From Streptomyces broussonetiae (GTDB lineage Bacteria > Actinomycetota > Actinomycetes > Streptomycetales > Streptomycetaceae), in assembly GCF_009796285.1 (NCBI RefSeq), contig NZ_CP047020.1, forward strand, positions 4,278,001 to 4,342,000: a stretch of 64,000 bases of DNA, given 5' to 3'. A model generated the notes under the pieces. That model was not told the origin of the DNA and ran no database searches. It saw only the letters and a list, made by a program, of their open reading frames with translations. The translations under genes and the position numbers were made by a program. Each line of letters starts with the position of its first letter. Within the stretch, counting starts at the first letter, position 1. Positions 26,863 to 35,064 of the stretch are shown here, one piece after another.

Positions 26863-28944
26863 ATGCAGCCGCAGCCGCCCCGCCGCATACGCCTGCCGCA
26901 CGAGCGGATCCCCCACGAGTATCCGTCATGCCCGGCCCGCGGCGGCTCGGCCGACGAGGACGTCGTCGGCGAAGCCGAGGGATCCGATGGGGCCGAGGGA
27001 TCCGATGGGGCCGAGAGATCCGATGAGACCGAGAGATCCGATGAGACCGACGGATCGGACGCGGTTGACAGATCGGACGGGGCCGACGGATCGGATGAAG
27101 TTGGTGGATCCGGTGGACTTGGGGGATCCGGTGGACTTGGCGGACTCGGTGGATTTGGCGGAGGTGGGGGGATCCGCGGGGGCAGAGGGATCCGCGGGGG
27201 TGGTGGGTTCGGTAGGGGCAGAGGGATCCGCGAGGGTGGTGGGTTCGGTAGGGGCAGAGGGATCCGCGAGGGTGGTGGGTTCGGTAGGGGCAGAGGGATC
27301 CGCGAGGGCGCGGGACCTGACCTTGGCGAGGGAGGCGGGTTCGGTTCGGGTGGCGGGCATGGCACGGGCACCTGGCTCGGCGACGGCGGCCGGTTCTGCG
27401 CGGGCGGAGGTCGCGGAACGGGCGGCGGACACGGCACAGGTGACGGACGCGGCGCAGGTGGTGGACGCGACCCAGGTCGCGGGCTCGGCGCGGGTGGTGG
27501 ACACGGCACGGGTGACGGACACAGCCCAGGGCGCGGGCACAGCACAGGTGACGGACGCGGCGCAGGTCGTGAGCACGGCCCGAGTGGCGGGCACAACGCA
27601 GGCGGCGGACACGGCACAGGTCGTGGGCACGGCCCGGGTGGCGGGCACGGCACGAGTGGAGGGGGTGACTCGGGTGGCGGGGATGGCCGCCGTCGGATAC
27701 GCCTGCGCCGCTTGGCCGCTCTCACCGCGGTGACCGCGCTGACCCTCGCGGTCGGCACCTCGGCCGGGACCGGGCACCTGGCTGCGCCGACCACCGCCGG
27801 GCCGATCGGCCTGGGCCGCTCCGCCCTCGCACCCTGCATGATCCACGGCAGTTCCGACGTACAGATGACCGAGGCCATCCCGACCCCGCACGGCTACTCC
27901 CGCTCCACGGGCACGGTGCACGCCCTGACCGTGATGGTCGACTTCTCCGACGCGCCCGGCCAGGGCAGCGCGATGGACCGCTTCCACGAGTTCTTCCCGC
28001 AGACCCAGGAGTGGTTCCGCACCGCCTCGTACGGCCGGCTCGACTACCAGCCGGAGACCCCGATCACCGGCTGGCTACGGATGCCCAAGGCCTACAAGGC
28101 GTACGGCATAGAACGCGGCGCCCCCTTCGATCCCGGCTACCGCCGGCTGGTGCAGGACATCGTGGCCGCGGCCGACCCGAACGTGGACTTCCGCTCGTAC
28201 GACCTCCTCAACGTGCTGGTCACCCCGAACGCCGGCCCGTCCGCCCTGGACACGGTGCTGTCCGTGACCTTCGCCGGGAACGGCGACGCCCCGATCGCCG
28301 ACGGCGTCCCCGTCTCCAACGCGTCCTTCATCTACTCCCGCCAGGACGACGGCTCCGGCTCCTACGCCCACACCGGCTACCGGGTACTGCCGCACGAGAA
28401 CGGTCATACCTTCGGCCTGCCCGACCTGTACACGCAGGAGGGCGGGGGCGCGGTCGGGCACTGGGACATCATGAGCGAGGACTGGGGGGCCAACAACGAT
28501 CTGCTCGGCTGGCACAAGTGGAAGCTGGGCTGGCTGGACGCCACGCAGGTCGGCTGCGCGGCGGTGCCCGGCAGCACCGAGTACACCCTGACACCGCTGT
28601 CCCGGAAGGGCGGCGAGAAGCTGGTGTTCGTACCGACCGACTCGCACAGCGGATACGCACTGGAGCTGCGCACCCAGGGCGGCAACGACGAGGCGGTGTG
28701 TCACCCGGGCATCCTGATCTACAAGGTCGACGCGACGGTCGACACCGGCCGCGGACCGATCACGGTCAACGACGCCCACCCCCACAGCAACGGCTGCACC
28801 CGCAGCCCCAACGTCCAGACAGAACTCTCCGACGCCCCCTTCTCCCCCGGCGAGACCTTCAAGGACCCGCGCGTCGGCGTCACGGCCGAGGTGCTCGGCA
28901 CGGACGGCGAGGGGAACTACCGGGTGCGGGTGACACGGAGGTAG
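26863..28944 (+). CDS. M6 family metalloprotease with a 270-codon repeat insertion
   Basis: A 693-residue predicted secreted zinc protease of the immune-inhibitor-A (M6) group. The catalytic motif is HENGH (residues 511-515), followed by FGLPDLY and GHWDIMSEDWG. A signal-peptide-like stretch (RRRIRLRRLAALTAVTALTL) begins only at residue 276. Before it lie Ser/Asp-rich and Gly/Arg-rich repeats. The first residues (MQPQPPRRIRLP) resemble the beginning of that signal peptide, and ATACGCCTGC is repeated at 26887 and 27697, exactly 810 bp apart and in frame. Removal would leave a normal 423-residue precursor. GAAAGG supports ATG 26863. Whether the long form is secreted is doubtful. Confidence 0.75.
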   Translation: MQPQPPRRIRLPHERIPHEYPSCPARGGSADEDVVGEAEGSDGAEGSDGAERSDETERSDETDGSDAVDRSDGADGSDEVGGSGGLGGSGGLGGLGGFGGGGGIRGGRGIRGGGGFGRGRGIREGGGFGRGRGIREGGGFGRGRGIREGAGPDLGEGGGFGSGGGHGTGTWLGDGGRFCAGGGRGTGGGHGTGDGRGAGGGRDPGRGLGAGGGHGTGDGHSPGRGHSTGDGRGAGREHGPSGGHNAGGGHGTGRGHGPGGGHGTSGGGDSGGGDGRRRIRLRRLAALTAVTALTLAVGTSAGTGHLAAPTTAGPIGLGRSALAPCMIHGSSDVQMTEAIPTPHGYSRSTGTVHALTVMVDFSDAPGQGSAMDRFHEFFPQTQEWFRTASYGRLDYQPETPITGWLRMPKAYKAYGIERGAPFDPGYRRLVQDIVAAADPNVDFRSYDLLNVLVTPNAGPSALDTVLSVTFAGNGDAPIADGVPVSNASFIYSRQDDGSGSYAHTGYRVLPHENGHTFGLPDLYTQEGGGAVGHWDIMSEDWGANNDLLGWHKWKLGWLDATQVGCAAVPGSTEYTLTPLSRKGGEKLVFVPTDSHSGYALELRTQGGNDEAVCHPGILIYKVDATVDTGRGPITVNDAHPHSNGCTRSPNVQTELSDAPFSPGETFKDPRVGVTAEVLGTDGEGNYRVRVTRR
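26887..27706. repeat. Composite minisatellite inside the M6 protease gene
   Basis: Bounded by a 10-bp direct repeat ATACGCCTGC (26887-26896, 27697-27706). Inside: an 18-nt repeat of the GCCGAGGGATCCGATGGG type (about 26974-27050), exact 36-nt units at 27199-27234, 27235-27270 and 27271-27306, and a degenerate GGCACGGGTGACGGA-type array to about 27680. Several frames on both strands are open through it. Confidence 0.85.
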
Positions 28945-28983
28945 GGGTGGGCTCCGGGTGGGTGGGCCGGGGGGGGGAGGCGC

Positions 28984-29034
28984 AACGGCTGACGGACCGG
29001 AACGGCTGACGGACCGGAACGACTGACGGAGCGG
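28984..29034. repeat. 17-bp direct repeats before the IclR gene
   Basis: AACGGCTGACGGACCGG at 28984-29000 and 29001-29017, with a two-mismatch copy at 29018-29034 and a partial fourth. They end 56 bp before the IclR start and could be regulator sites. Confidence 0.6.
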
Positions 29035-29090
29035 AACGACTCCGGACGGGGTTTACCGTAGGCGTGCCCGATTGCCGTACCGGAGAGCCG

Positions 29091-30698
29091 ATGCCCGCGA
29101 ATCCCGCACTGGATGCCGACGTCCCTGCCGAGGCCGGGCCGCCGGAGGAGGCGGTCGGGCCGCTGATCCGTGGCGTCGGTGTGCTGCGGCGGCTGACCGA
29201 GGCGGGCGGCGCGCTGAGCCCGAGCGCGCTGGAGCGGGCCACCGGACTCGCACGGTCCACGGTCGACCGGATCACCGCCACCCTGGCCCGCATGGGCTAC
29301 GTCCGCCTCGACGGCCGGGACGTCGTCCTCACGCCGCGGGTGATGGAGCTGGGCAACGCCTATCTGGCCGCTCTGCGCCTGCCCGCGCTGCTGGGCGCGC
29401 GCGCCGACGCCCTCGCCGACGCGCTGGACGAGTCGGTGTCCCTCGCGGTCGCCGACCTCGACGGCGTCCGCTTCATCCATCAGGCCACCCGCCGCCGTGC
29501 GCTGTCCGTGAGCTTCCGCATCGGCGACCTGCTGCCCGCCGAACGCACCGCGCCCGGAGCGCTGTTCGCGGCCGAGTGGACCGAGCCGGACTGGGTCCGC
29601 TGGCGGGCACGCCGGGCCGCGGACCCGCAGGACGCCGCCTTTCCCGCCGTACCGCCCCGGCAGATACCTGCGGACGAGGCCGCTTTCACGCAGCGGGCGA
29701 AGCGGGCGCGCCGGGACGGCTGGGCACTGGACGACCAGCTGATCGAACCGGGCCTGGTCGCGGTCTCCGTACCGGTACGGGACCCCGGCACCGGACGTCC
29801 GGTGTGCGTGGCCAGCGTCGTCAGCCACACCAGCCGGCACTCGGCGGCCGACCTGCGCGCCACCCTCCTGCCCCGCCTGCGTACGGCGGTGACGGCGATG
29901 GAGTCGGACCTGCGCACCGCAACCGAGCCCAAGCCCGGCCCGCCCCCCGCCGGCCTGGCGACCTGGACGACGGCGTCCAAGCACCAACTGGGCCGGGACT
30001 TCGTGGAGTCACTGGCCCGGGGGCTGACAGTGCTGACCGCGTTCGGCGCGGGCCGCTCGGCGCTGCCGCTGACCGAGGTGGCACGGGCGACCGGACTGTC
30101 CCGGGCCACGGCCCGCCGCGCCCTGCTCACCCATGAACACCTGGGCCTGGTGTCCGCCGGCCGCGACCGCGCCTTCACTCTCACCCCCCGCGTTCTGGGC
30201 CTGGGCTTCCCGCCCCTGTCCCGCACCACGCTCCCGCGCCTGGCCGAGCCCCACCTGCGCGCCCTGGCCGACGCGTTGCACGAGCCGACGGCGCTGGCGG
30301 TCCTCACCCCCGACGGCACCGAGATCCAGTACACGGCCGGGGCGGGCGCGAGCCGCGTCCTCACGGTCCACATCACGGTCGGCGCCCGCCTCCCGGCCTC
30401 CGCGACCTCCCTGGGCCGCGTCCTCCTGGCGGACACCTCGCCCGCCTTCCCGGAGGTCCGCGCACAGGGCTACGCCCTGGCCGACGAGGAACTGGAATCG
30501 GGCCTGCGCTCCATCGCCGTACCGGTACGGGACCGCACCGGCCGGGCGGTCGCCGCGGTGTGCGTGGCCACCCATACGGCCCGCCGCACCCTGGAGTCCT
30601 GCGTCCAGGACCTCCTGCCGGAGCTGCACAGAACCGCCGCCCGCATCCAGACCGACCTCCACACGGCCTCCCGCTTCGCCCCCGTCCCCCCAACCTGA
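29091..30698 (+). CDS. Tandem double-IclR transcriptional regulator
   Basis: A 535-residue protein made of two full IclR modules. Module 1: winged helix (GGALSPSALERATGLARSTV) and effector domain to about residue 265. Module 2: helix (LPLTEVARATGLSRATARRA) and effector domain to the end. Each effector domain carries the SVPVRD / AVPVRD signature. Such fusions resemble PcaR/PobR-type regulators of aromatic catabolism. ATG 29091 has GGAGAG upstream, unlike GTG 29064. No catabolic genes adjoin it. Confidence 0.83.
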   Translation: MPANPALDADVPAEAGPPEEAVGPLIRGVGVLRRLTEAGGALSPSALERATGLARSTVDRITATLARMGYVRLDGRDVVLTPRVMELGNAYLAALRLPALLGARADALADALDESVSLAVADLDGVRFIHQATRRRALSVSFRIGDLLPAERTAPGALFAAEWTEPDWVRWRARRAADPQDAAFPAVPPRQIPADEAAFTQRAKRARRDGWALDDQLIEPGLVAVSVPVRDPGTGRPVCVASVVSHTSRHSAADLRATLLPRLRTAVTAMESDLRTATEPKPGPPPAGLATWTTASKHQLGRDFVESLARGLTVLTAFGAGRSALPLTEVARATGLSRATARRALLTHEHLGLVSAGRDRAFTLTPRVLGLGFPPLSRTTLPRLAEPHLRALADALHEPTALAVLTPDGTEIQYTAGAGASRVLTVHITVGARLPASATSLGRVLLADTSPAFPEVRAQGYALADEELESGLRSIAVPVRDRTGRAVAAVCVATHTARRTLESCVQDLLPELHRTAARIQTDLHTASRFAPVPPT

Positions 30699-30751
30699 CA
30701 GCCCGGCCACTGCCCCGGGCGCCATCCGGTACCCTGTTGATCGAGTACCAC

Positions 30752-30827
30752 GCCTTCGTAGCTCAGGGGATAGAGCACCGCTCTCCTAAAGCGGGTGTCG
30801 CAGGTTCGAATCCTGCCGGGGGCACCA
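30752..30827 (+). tRNA. tRNA-Arg (anticodon CCU)
   Basis: A complete cloverleaf: acceptor GCCTTCG pairs with CGGGGGC, D-arm GCTC/GAGC, anticodon arm CCGCT-CTCCTAA-AGCGG with anticodon CCT, T-arm GCAGG-TTCGAAT-CCTGC, discriminator A and encoded CCA. Reads AGG codons. Its 3' half is the attachment site of the integrated element, and the tRNA remains intact after integration. Confidence 0.95.
30783..30825. repeat. attL core (43-bp direct repeat, tRNA side)
   Basis: The 43 bases from the anticodon loop to CAC of the acceptor end are identical to 46610-46652. This is the left attachment site of the AICE. Confidence 0.93.
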
Positions 30828-30831
30828 GGGA

Positions 30832-30865
30832 AAAGGCCCCGGACCGATCATGGTCCGGGGCCTTT
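30832..30865. terminator. Bidirectional terminator between tRNA-Arg and int
   Basis: AAAGGCCCCGGACC / GGTCCGGGGCCTTT, a 14-bp perfect stem with a 6-base loop, ending in T on both strands. It serves the tRNA on the plus strand and int on the minus strand. Confidence 0.8.
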
Positions 30866-30884
30866 GACATCTACTTCTGACATC
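30865..30884. promoter_or_regulatory. Candidate integrase arm-binding sites, left end
   Basis: TGACATC at 30865-30871 and again at 30878-30884 (13-bp period), the second within CTGACATCAACG. The same double motif with the same period is found at 46503-46522 near the other end, as expected for arm-type Int sites flanking the core in attP. Confidence 0.6.
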
Positions 30885-30895
30885 AACGGGGGCGA

Positions 30896-32050
30896 TCACC
30901 CACGGTCGGGGCGCCTCTTCCTGAGCAGCCGGTCCATGTGGCTCATGGCCTCGCGCTGGGTGTCCTGGACGACGTGGGTGTAGACGTCCATGGTGATGCT
31001 GATCTGGGAGTGACCGAGGATCTCCATCACGACGCGGGGCGCGACTCCGGCCGCCGTGAGGAGCGTGGCCGTGCCGTGGCGAGCGTCGTGCAGGCGGATG
31101 ACGCGGAGGCCGGCGGACTCGGCGACGCGGGTGAAAGAGCGGTAGAGGTTGCGCGGCTCGACGGGGCGGCCGTTCCGGGTGGTGAAGACGTAGTCCGACT
31201 CCTGCCACTTCTCCCCCGCCTTGGTCCGAGCTGCTGCCTGCCGCATGCGCTGCCAGCGCAGGGGCGCGATGCAGAGGGCGGGCAATGGGACAGCGCGGCG
31301 ACGGCGGCTCTTGGGATCGTCGTCATACAGGACGCCACGACGACGCTGGACCTGGTGGCGGACGTACAGGACGCGGTTGTCGAGGTCGACGTCCGACCAG
31401 CGAAGGCCGACGATCTCTCCCCGTCGTAGGCCCATGGCGATGGCGAGCACGAAGGCCGCGTAGAGCGGGTCCTTGCGGGAGGCGGCTAGGAAGTCGAGCG
31501 TTTCGTCCAGGGTCCAGGGGTGCAGCTCGGGTGTGTCCGTGCGGGGCGGCTCAACGAGCTTGGCCACATTGCGGGTGATCAGTTCCTCCCGGCAGGCGGA
31601 GGACAGTGCGGAGCGCAGAACTCGGTGCGATTCCTTGGCGGTTGCTGCGGTGGTGTCCTTCTCCAGGCGCACGAGAAACCGGCGGACGTCAGCGACGCCG
31701 AGGGATTCGAGCCGCTTGGTACCGAGGAGCGGCACCAGGTAGAGACGGACGTGTGCCTCGTACTTGTCGAAGGTGCTGAGCTTCCGACGGGGCTTGATGA
31801 CGTTGTCCAGCCAGTACGGCAGCCACTCCGAGAGCTTGGCCGACTTGGTGGGCACGGGCACGCCCTGGTCCACCTTGTCGAGCAGCGCCCGGCGCTTGGC
31901 ATCGCATTCCGCCCAGTCCTTGCCGTAGGCGAACTTGCGGGCGCGGGTGCCGTCGGGCTGGAGCACGTAGACCGCGCACTGGTAGCGGCCGTCTTTGCGC
32001 TTGGTGATGGTGCCAGCGCCGTTGGGGTTGCGCTTGCGTTGCTGGGCCAT
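30896..32050 (-). CDS. int: AICE site-specific integrase (tyrosine recombinase)
   Basis: A 384-residue tyrosine recombinase: N-terminal AP2-like arm-binding region (GAGTITKRKDGRYQCAVYV), a SAM-like core-binding domain (about residues 70-165), and a catalytic domain with Arg209 (GLRRGE), His321-xx-Arg324 (LHDARHG), His347 (GHS) and Tyr357 (MDVYTHV). All catalytic residues are present. It catalyses integration at, and with Xis excision from, tRNA-Arg. The start overlaps the xis stop. Confidence 0.94.
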   Translation of the reverse strand: MAQQRKRNPNGAGTITKRKDGRYQCAVYVLQPDGTRARKFAYGKDWAECDAKRRALLDKVDQGVPVPTKSAKLSEWLPYWLDNVIKPRRKLSTFDKYEAHVRLYLVPLLGTKRLESLGVADVRRFLVRLEKDTTAATAKESHRVLRSALSSACREELITRNVAKLVEPPRTDTPELHPWTLDETLDFLAASRKDPLYAAFVLAIAMGLRRGEIVGLRWSDVDLDNRVLYVRHQVQRRRGVLYDDDPKSRRRRAVPLPALCIAPLRWQRMRQAAARTKAGEKWQESDYVFTTRNGRPVEPRNLYRSFTRVAESAGLRVIRLHDARHGTATLLTAAGVAPRVVMEILGHSQISITMDVYTHVVQDTQREAMSHMDRLLRKRRPDRG

Positions 32051-32232
32051 CAGGCCGCCGCCTCCAGTTCGTTGGTGATGTAGTCGCGGACGGCGCCCGC
32101 CGGGATGCGGCGGCATCGGCCGATGGTGAGCGAAGGCAGGCGCCGGGAGCGGATGAGGTCGTAGACCGTAGAGCGGCCGAGCTTGAGTCGCGCCATAACG
32201 TCCGGGACTGTCAGCAGCTCTTCGTCATGCAC
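32050..32232 (-). CDS. xis: Excisionase (MerR-like helix-turn-helix)
   Basis: A 60-residue protein of the HTH_17/excisionase family: LLTVPDVMARLKLGRSTVYD then LPSLTIGRCRRIPAGAV. GTG 32232 is preceded by GGAG. Its stop overlaps the int start by one base, and its start overlaps the end of rep. It is predicted to steer Int toward excision. Confidence 0.85.
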   Translation of the reverse strand: MHDEELLTVPDVMARLKLGRSTVYDLIRSRRLPSLTIGRCRRIPAGAVRDYITNELEAAA

Positions 32233-33568
32233 GGGTCGGTTCTCCTTCCGTTCCGGGGGCGGGTTCGAGGGACGCGGCGAGCCAGGCTTCGGCGTCGGAC
32301 AGGCCAGTGCCGGCGAAGACCCAATGCGCGAGGACGTACGTCGTGTCCGTCGGTCGTTCGTCGGTTGCTGCCTGGGCACGGCGCCATTCGGCGCGGGCGT
32401 CGCGGAGGGCGCCGAGGGTGGTGGAGTAGCGGCGGGACTTGGTGGAGAAGTGGCCGCGGAATCCGAGCATGTGAGCCCAGGTGCGCAGCCGGAGGTGTTC
32501 CAGCTCCTTACGGGCGCCGAGGGTCCATGCGGTCCGGATGAGGCGGCGGGCGTGGTCGCTGATGTCGAACTGGGCGAGTTCGGCGGCGAACTTGAGCGGG
32601 CGGTCGAGGGCACCCGTCGCGGTCTCGGCGCCCTTGGTGGCGTACTTGGCGATGTACGCCGCTACGGCCCGTTCGGTCAGCTCCTGACCGTCGTTGAAGT
32701 CGGCGGAGCGGATGGTGCGGACATCGAGTTGGCGGCCGAAGGCGAAGGTGTGGGTGCGGCCCTCGATCTCCGGGCCGTCGACACGGACACCGGCGGCTGC
32801 TGCCTTGATGGCGTCGGTGAGCAAGTCAGCGGTGGCCCAGGCCGGGGGCGGAGTCTCTCCGCCCTCGGGGCCATCGATGCGGATCACGGCGTGGAAGTGG
32901 ACCGCGCCGCGCTTCTGGTACTCGGCGACCTTGGCGAAGGAGACGCGGGCGTGTTCGCGGAACCGGCGCTGTGACAGGCCCGCGCGCTTGGCGACCTCGC
33001 GGCGCAGGTAGATGGAGAAGCGGCGCCAGAGCTGCCCGGCGTGCGCGTTCCACAGCACGGCTGCCTCGTAGTCGTACGTGTCCGGGTCGAGCGGGGTGCC
33101 AAGGGCGTTGTCCTCCTGGTCGTGGTGTGTGCCGCAGCGGCACCGGCGGCCGTCGGTGCGGCGGTTGTGGACGGGGCCGAAACCGGGGGCGGTGAAGGTG
33201 GCGAAGACGCGGGGGTGGGCAGCGACGCGTTCCGGGGTGCCCTTGCCGCCGTGCAGTCCGGCGGTGATCAGGTGGAAGGTGTCGCGGCGGTAGACCTCTG
33301 CGCAAGCCGGGCAACGGGTCGTGCGGCGGTTGTTGCAGCGGACGAGGAGTTGGCCGGCCGGGAGGGCGGTCGAGTCGAGGTGGTGCAGGACGCGGCCGAT
33401 CTCACCGGTCGCGGTGTCGATGTCGTACTCGGTGCGGTGGCCGTCGAGACGGATCGGGTGGGTGCAGCCGCCGAGGCCGGAGAGCTGCTGGAGGATACCC
33501 GGGAGCGTGCCCTGTGAGGCCAGGTTCGCGATTTCCGGCAGTGGGGCCGGGGTGGTGCGGGTGAAGAT
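32225..33568 (-). CDS. repSA: RepSA-like replication initiator (apparent ATC start)
   Basis: A 447-residue rolling-circle type initiator. Visible are a Cys cluster (CNNRRTTRCPAC, residues 78-89; CRCGTHH, 143-149), the metal-binding HFH of an HUH motif (residues 224-226, GAVHFHAVIR) and a later YIAKYATKG that may hold the catalytic Tyr. No ATG, GTG or TTG exists in this frame between the preceding TGA (33668-33670) and 33059. The only codon with a good Shine-Dalgarno (AAGGAG, 6-base spacing) is ATC at 33568-33566, and coding similarity starts there. The first canonical codon (GTG 33058) would remove 170 residues including the Cys cluster. Confidence 0.85.
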   Translation of the reverse strand: MFTRTTPAPLPEIANLASQGTLPGILQQLSGLGGCTHPIRLDGHRTEYDIDTATGEIGRVLHHLDSTALPAGQLLVRCNNRRTTRCPACAEVYRRDTFHLITAGLHGGKGTPERVAAHPRVFATFTAPGFGPVHNRRTDGRRCRCGTHHDQEDNALGTPLDPDTYDYEAAVLWNAHAGQLWRRFSIYLRREVAKRAGLSQRRFREHARVSFAKVAEYQKRGAVHFHAVIRIDGPEGGETPPPAWATADLLTDAIKAAAAGVRVDGPEIEGRTHTFAFGRQLDVRTIRSADFNDGQELTERAVAAYIAKYATKGAETATGALDRPLKFAAELAQFDISDHARRLIRTAWTLGARKELEHLRLRTWAHMLGFRGHFSTKSRRYSTTLGALRDARAEWRRAQAATDERPTDTTYVLAHWVFAGTGLSDAEAWLAASLEPAPGTEGEPTRA

Positions 33569-33667
33569 GGCGTTCTCCTTCTGGCTGGCTGGCTTGGTCA
33601 GGGAGGACAGGCCCCGGGGTGGCGGATGCTTGGCCGTGTCGCGCCGCCCCGGCGGCCCGGGAGCTGG

Positions 33668-33913
33668 TCAGCGCCGGTGGTGTTCGCGGAGCAGAGAGCG
33701 CAGGACCACGGCGGCGATGGCCACCGAAATGGCTGTGACGGCGACGGCCGTCAGGAGCGCGGTGAGGACCACCCCGCCGACGATCAGGGTCGCGATCGTC
33801 TTGTTGTCGATGGACAACGACGGGAGCGAGCGCCGGACGGGGGCCGGTTCGGCCGGGGCGTGGGTGTGCGCTGGCGGCGGAGTCGGGGTGTCGGGGTACT
33901 TGGGCAGGAACAC
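33668..33913 (-). CDS. SpdD-like small membrane protein
   Basis: An 81-residue protein with a proline-rich N-terminus (MFLPKYPDTPTPPPAH) and a C-terminal hydrophobic stretch of about 35 residues (ATLIVGGVVLTALLTAVAVT...). It resembles the Spd proteins that help intramycelial plasmid spread in Streptomyces. Its TGA is in the same frame as rep, 33 codons before the ATC start. An ACTCGTCTA operator lies 18 bp upstream of its start, so it probably leads the spdD-rep-xis-int operon. Confidence 0.7.
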   Translation of the reverse strand: MFLPKYPDTPTPPPAHTHAPAEPAPVRRSLPSLSIDNKTIATLIVGGVVLTALLTAVAVTAISVAIAAVVLRSLLREHHRR

Positions 33914-33930
33914 GGCGGACCCTTCCTCAT

Positions 33931-33947
33931 CTACTCGTCTAGTTATG
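33931..33947. promoter_or_regulatory. GntR operator site 1 (before spdD-rep-xis-int)
   Basis: CTACTCGTCTAGTTATG; shares CTACTCGTCTA with sites at 36812, 36889 and (inverted) 38089. Confidence 0.65.
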
Positions 33948-34133
33948 TGTGCCGTTTATGACGGTCACGCCGGAACGCGTGCCGGACTCGATGGCCGGGG
34001 CCATGAAGGTGTGCGAGAGCCAGAAGCCGAAGAGGGCGATCAGGACAACGATCCACGGGCGGACGCCGAGGAACTTGACCGCTCCCCAGGCGAACAGGCC
34101 GAGGACGAAGACCAGCGGCAGGCTGACGGTCAC
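33939..34133 (-). CDS. Small membrane protein of the AICE (64 aa)
   Basis: A 64-residue protein with two hydrophobic helices (VSLPLVFVLGLFAWGAVKFL, WIVVLIALFGFWLSHTFM) and a polar tail. GTG 34133 is preceded by AAAGGA. It lies between spread/transfer genes, so a role in spread is likely, but the family is not recognised. Confidence 0.65.
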   Translation of the reverse strand: MTVSLPLVFVLGLFAWGAVKFLGVRPWIVVLIALFGFWLSHTFMAPAIESGTRSGVTVINGTHN

Positions 34134-34149
34134 GGTGGGCGCAGTCCTT

Positions 34150-34341
34150 TCAGCGGACGGGGCAGCGGTGGGTACGCGCGGCCAGCTCGGCGGCGGCGCG
34201 GCTGTCGTAGTCGGCGGAGAAGCCGCAACGCGGTGCCGTGCAGGCGGCGGTGTGCTTCTCACGGCCCCGGTTGTCGAAGGCGGTGCCGACCTGGACGGGG
34301 CCGATGCGGGTGACGTCGCGGAAGCGGCGGTTCGCGGTCAT
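34150..34341 (-). CDS. Small Cys-containing AICE transfer-region protein (63 aa)
   Basis: A 63-residue basic protein with CTAPRCGF and a final HRC, a possible metal site. GGAG precedes ATG 34341. It resembles the short proteins usually annotated as mobile element transfer proteins in Streptomyces AICEs. Exact role unknown. Confidence 0.65.
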   Translation of the reverse strand: MTANRRFRDVTRIGPVQVGTAFDNRGREKHTAACTAPRCGFSADYDSRAAAELAARTHRCPVR

Positions 34342-34354
34342 GCGGGTGCTCCTC

Positions 34355-34981
34355 TCAGAGGCGGGCGGCGATGGCTTCGGCCATGGGCGCCGGGACGCCG
34401 AGGCGGGCGCGGAGGGTGGCCGTGTCGATGGGGGTTCCGGTGCGGGTGTGATGGTCGGCGGCGACCTTGCGGGCGTGTTCGACCAGGGCGGTCGGGACTG
34501 GCACGACCGGTGGTGTGGGGCGTTCGGCGGGTGCCTCGATGGCCGGTTGGGCAGGTAGTTCCGGCGAAGGTTCGGGTGCGTCGTCCCGGTCCTCGATGTT
34601 GAGGCTCGGCGTCGGCGTTGATGTGGAGTGGGCGAGGAGCGTTCCGCCGAGGAAGGCGATCGCAGGCCAGCCCGCAACGAGGATCCGCAGCCATGCCGGT
34701 ACCTGCGTCACATCGAGCAGGCCGGCAGTGGCGACGTTGGCGCCGAGGGACGCGATGAGCGCAATGACGAACCAGCACCACCCGGCCGCCTTCGCGTCTC
34801 CGGACCGCAGCCGACGCCAGGCGGCGACCAGCAGCAGGTCAACGCTGATCGGGTAGGCCCACGCTTTCCAGCCGTCCTGTCCCGCCGCCGAGGCGATGTC
34901 GTGGAGGTGGGCGAAGGACAGTGCGGCGGCGATGACCGCTTGGATGAGTACCGCGTCGACACGGGCCAGATGGGCGCGCAT
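34355..34981 (-). CDS. SpdB-like DUF2637 membrane protein
   Basis: A 208-residue protein with four hydrophobic helices in the first 115 residues (AVLIQAVIAAALSFAHLHDI, AWAYPISVDLLLVAAW, WFVIALIASLGANVATAG, ILVAGWPAIAFLGGTLLA) and a proline-rich linker ending in a helical C-terminal domain. This is the DUF2637 (SpdB-type) architecture, linked to plasmid spread between mycelial compartments. Confidence 0.78.
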   Translation of the reverse strand: MRAHLARVDAVLIQAVIAAALSFAHLHDIASAAGQDGWKAWAYPISVDLLLVAAWRRLRSGDAKAAGWCWFVIALIASLGANVATAGLLDVTQVPAWLRILVAGWPAIAFLGGTLLAHSTSTPTPSLNIEDRDDAPEPSPELPAQPAIEAPAERPTPPVVPVPTALVEHARKVAADHHTRTGTPIDTATLRARLGVPAPMAEAIAARL

Positions 34982-35064
34982 GAAGCGGCTCCTTTTCGGA
35001 TGCAGGCATGGGAGGGGTAGGGACGTGGCGCGAGTCGGTCACGCCAACCGGGTTGGGGTGAGGG

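Noticed and set aside
26974..27306. Regular short repeats considered as a CRISPR array
   Set aside because: Units are contiguous with no unique spacers and no cas genes are present anywhere in the window.
26673..27987. Proline-rich and Ala/Thr-rich minus-strand frames of 350-400 codons
   Set aside because: They are produced by the repeat units inside the M6 protease gene and have no start signal or conserved domain.
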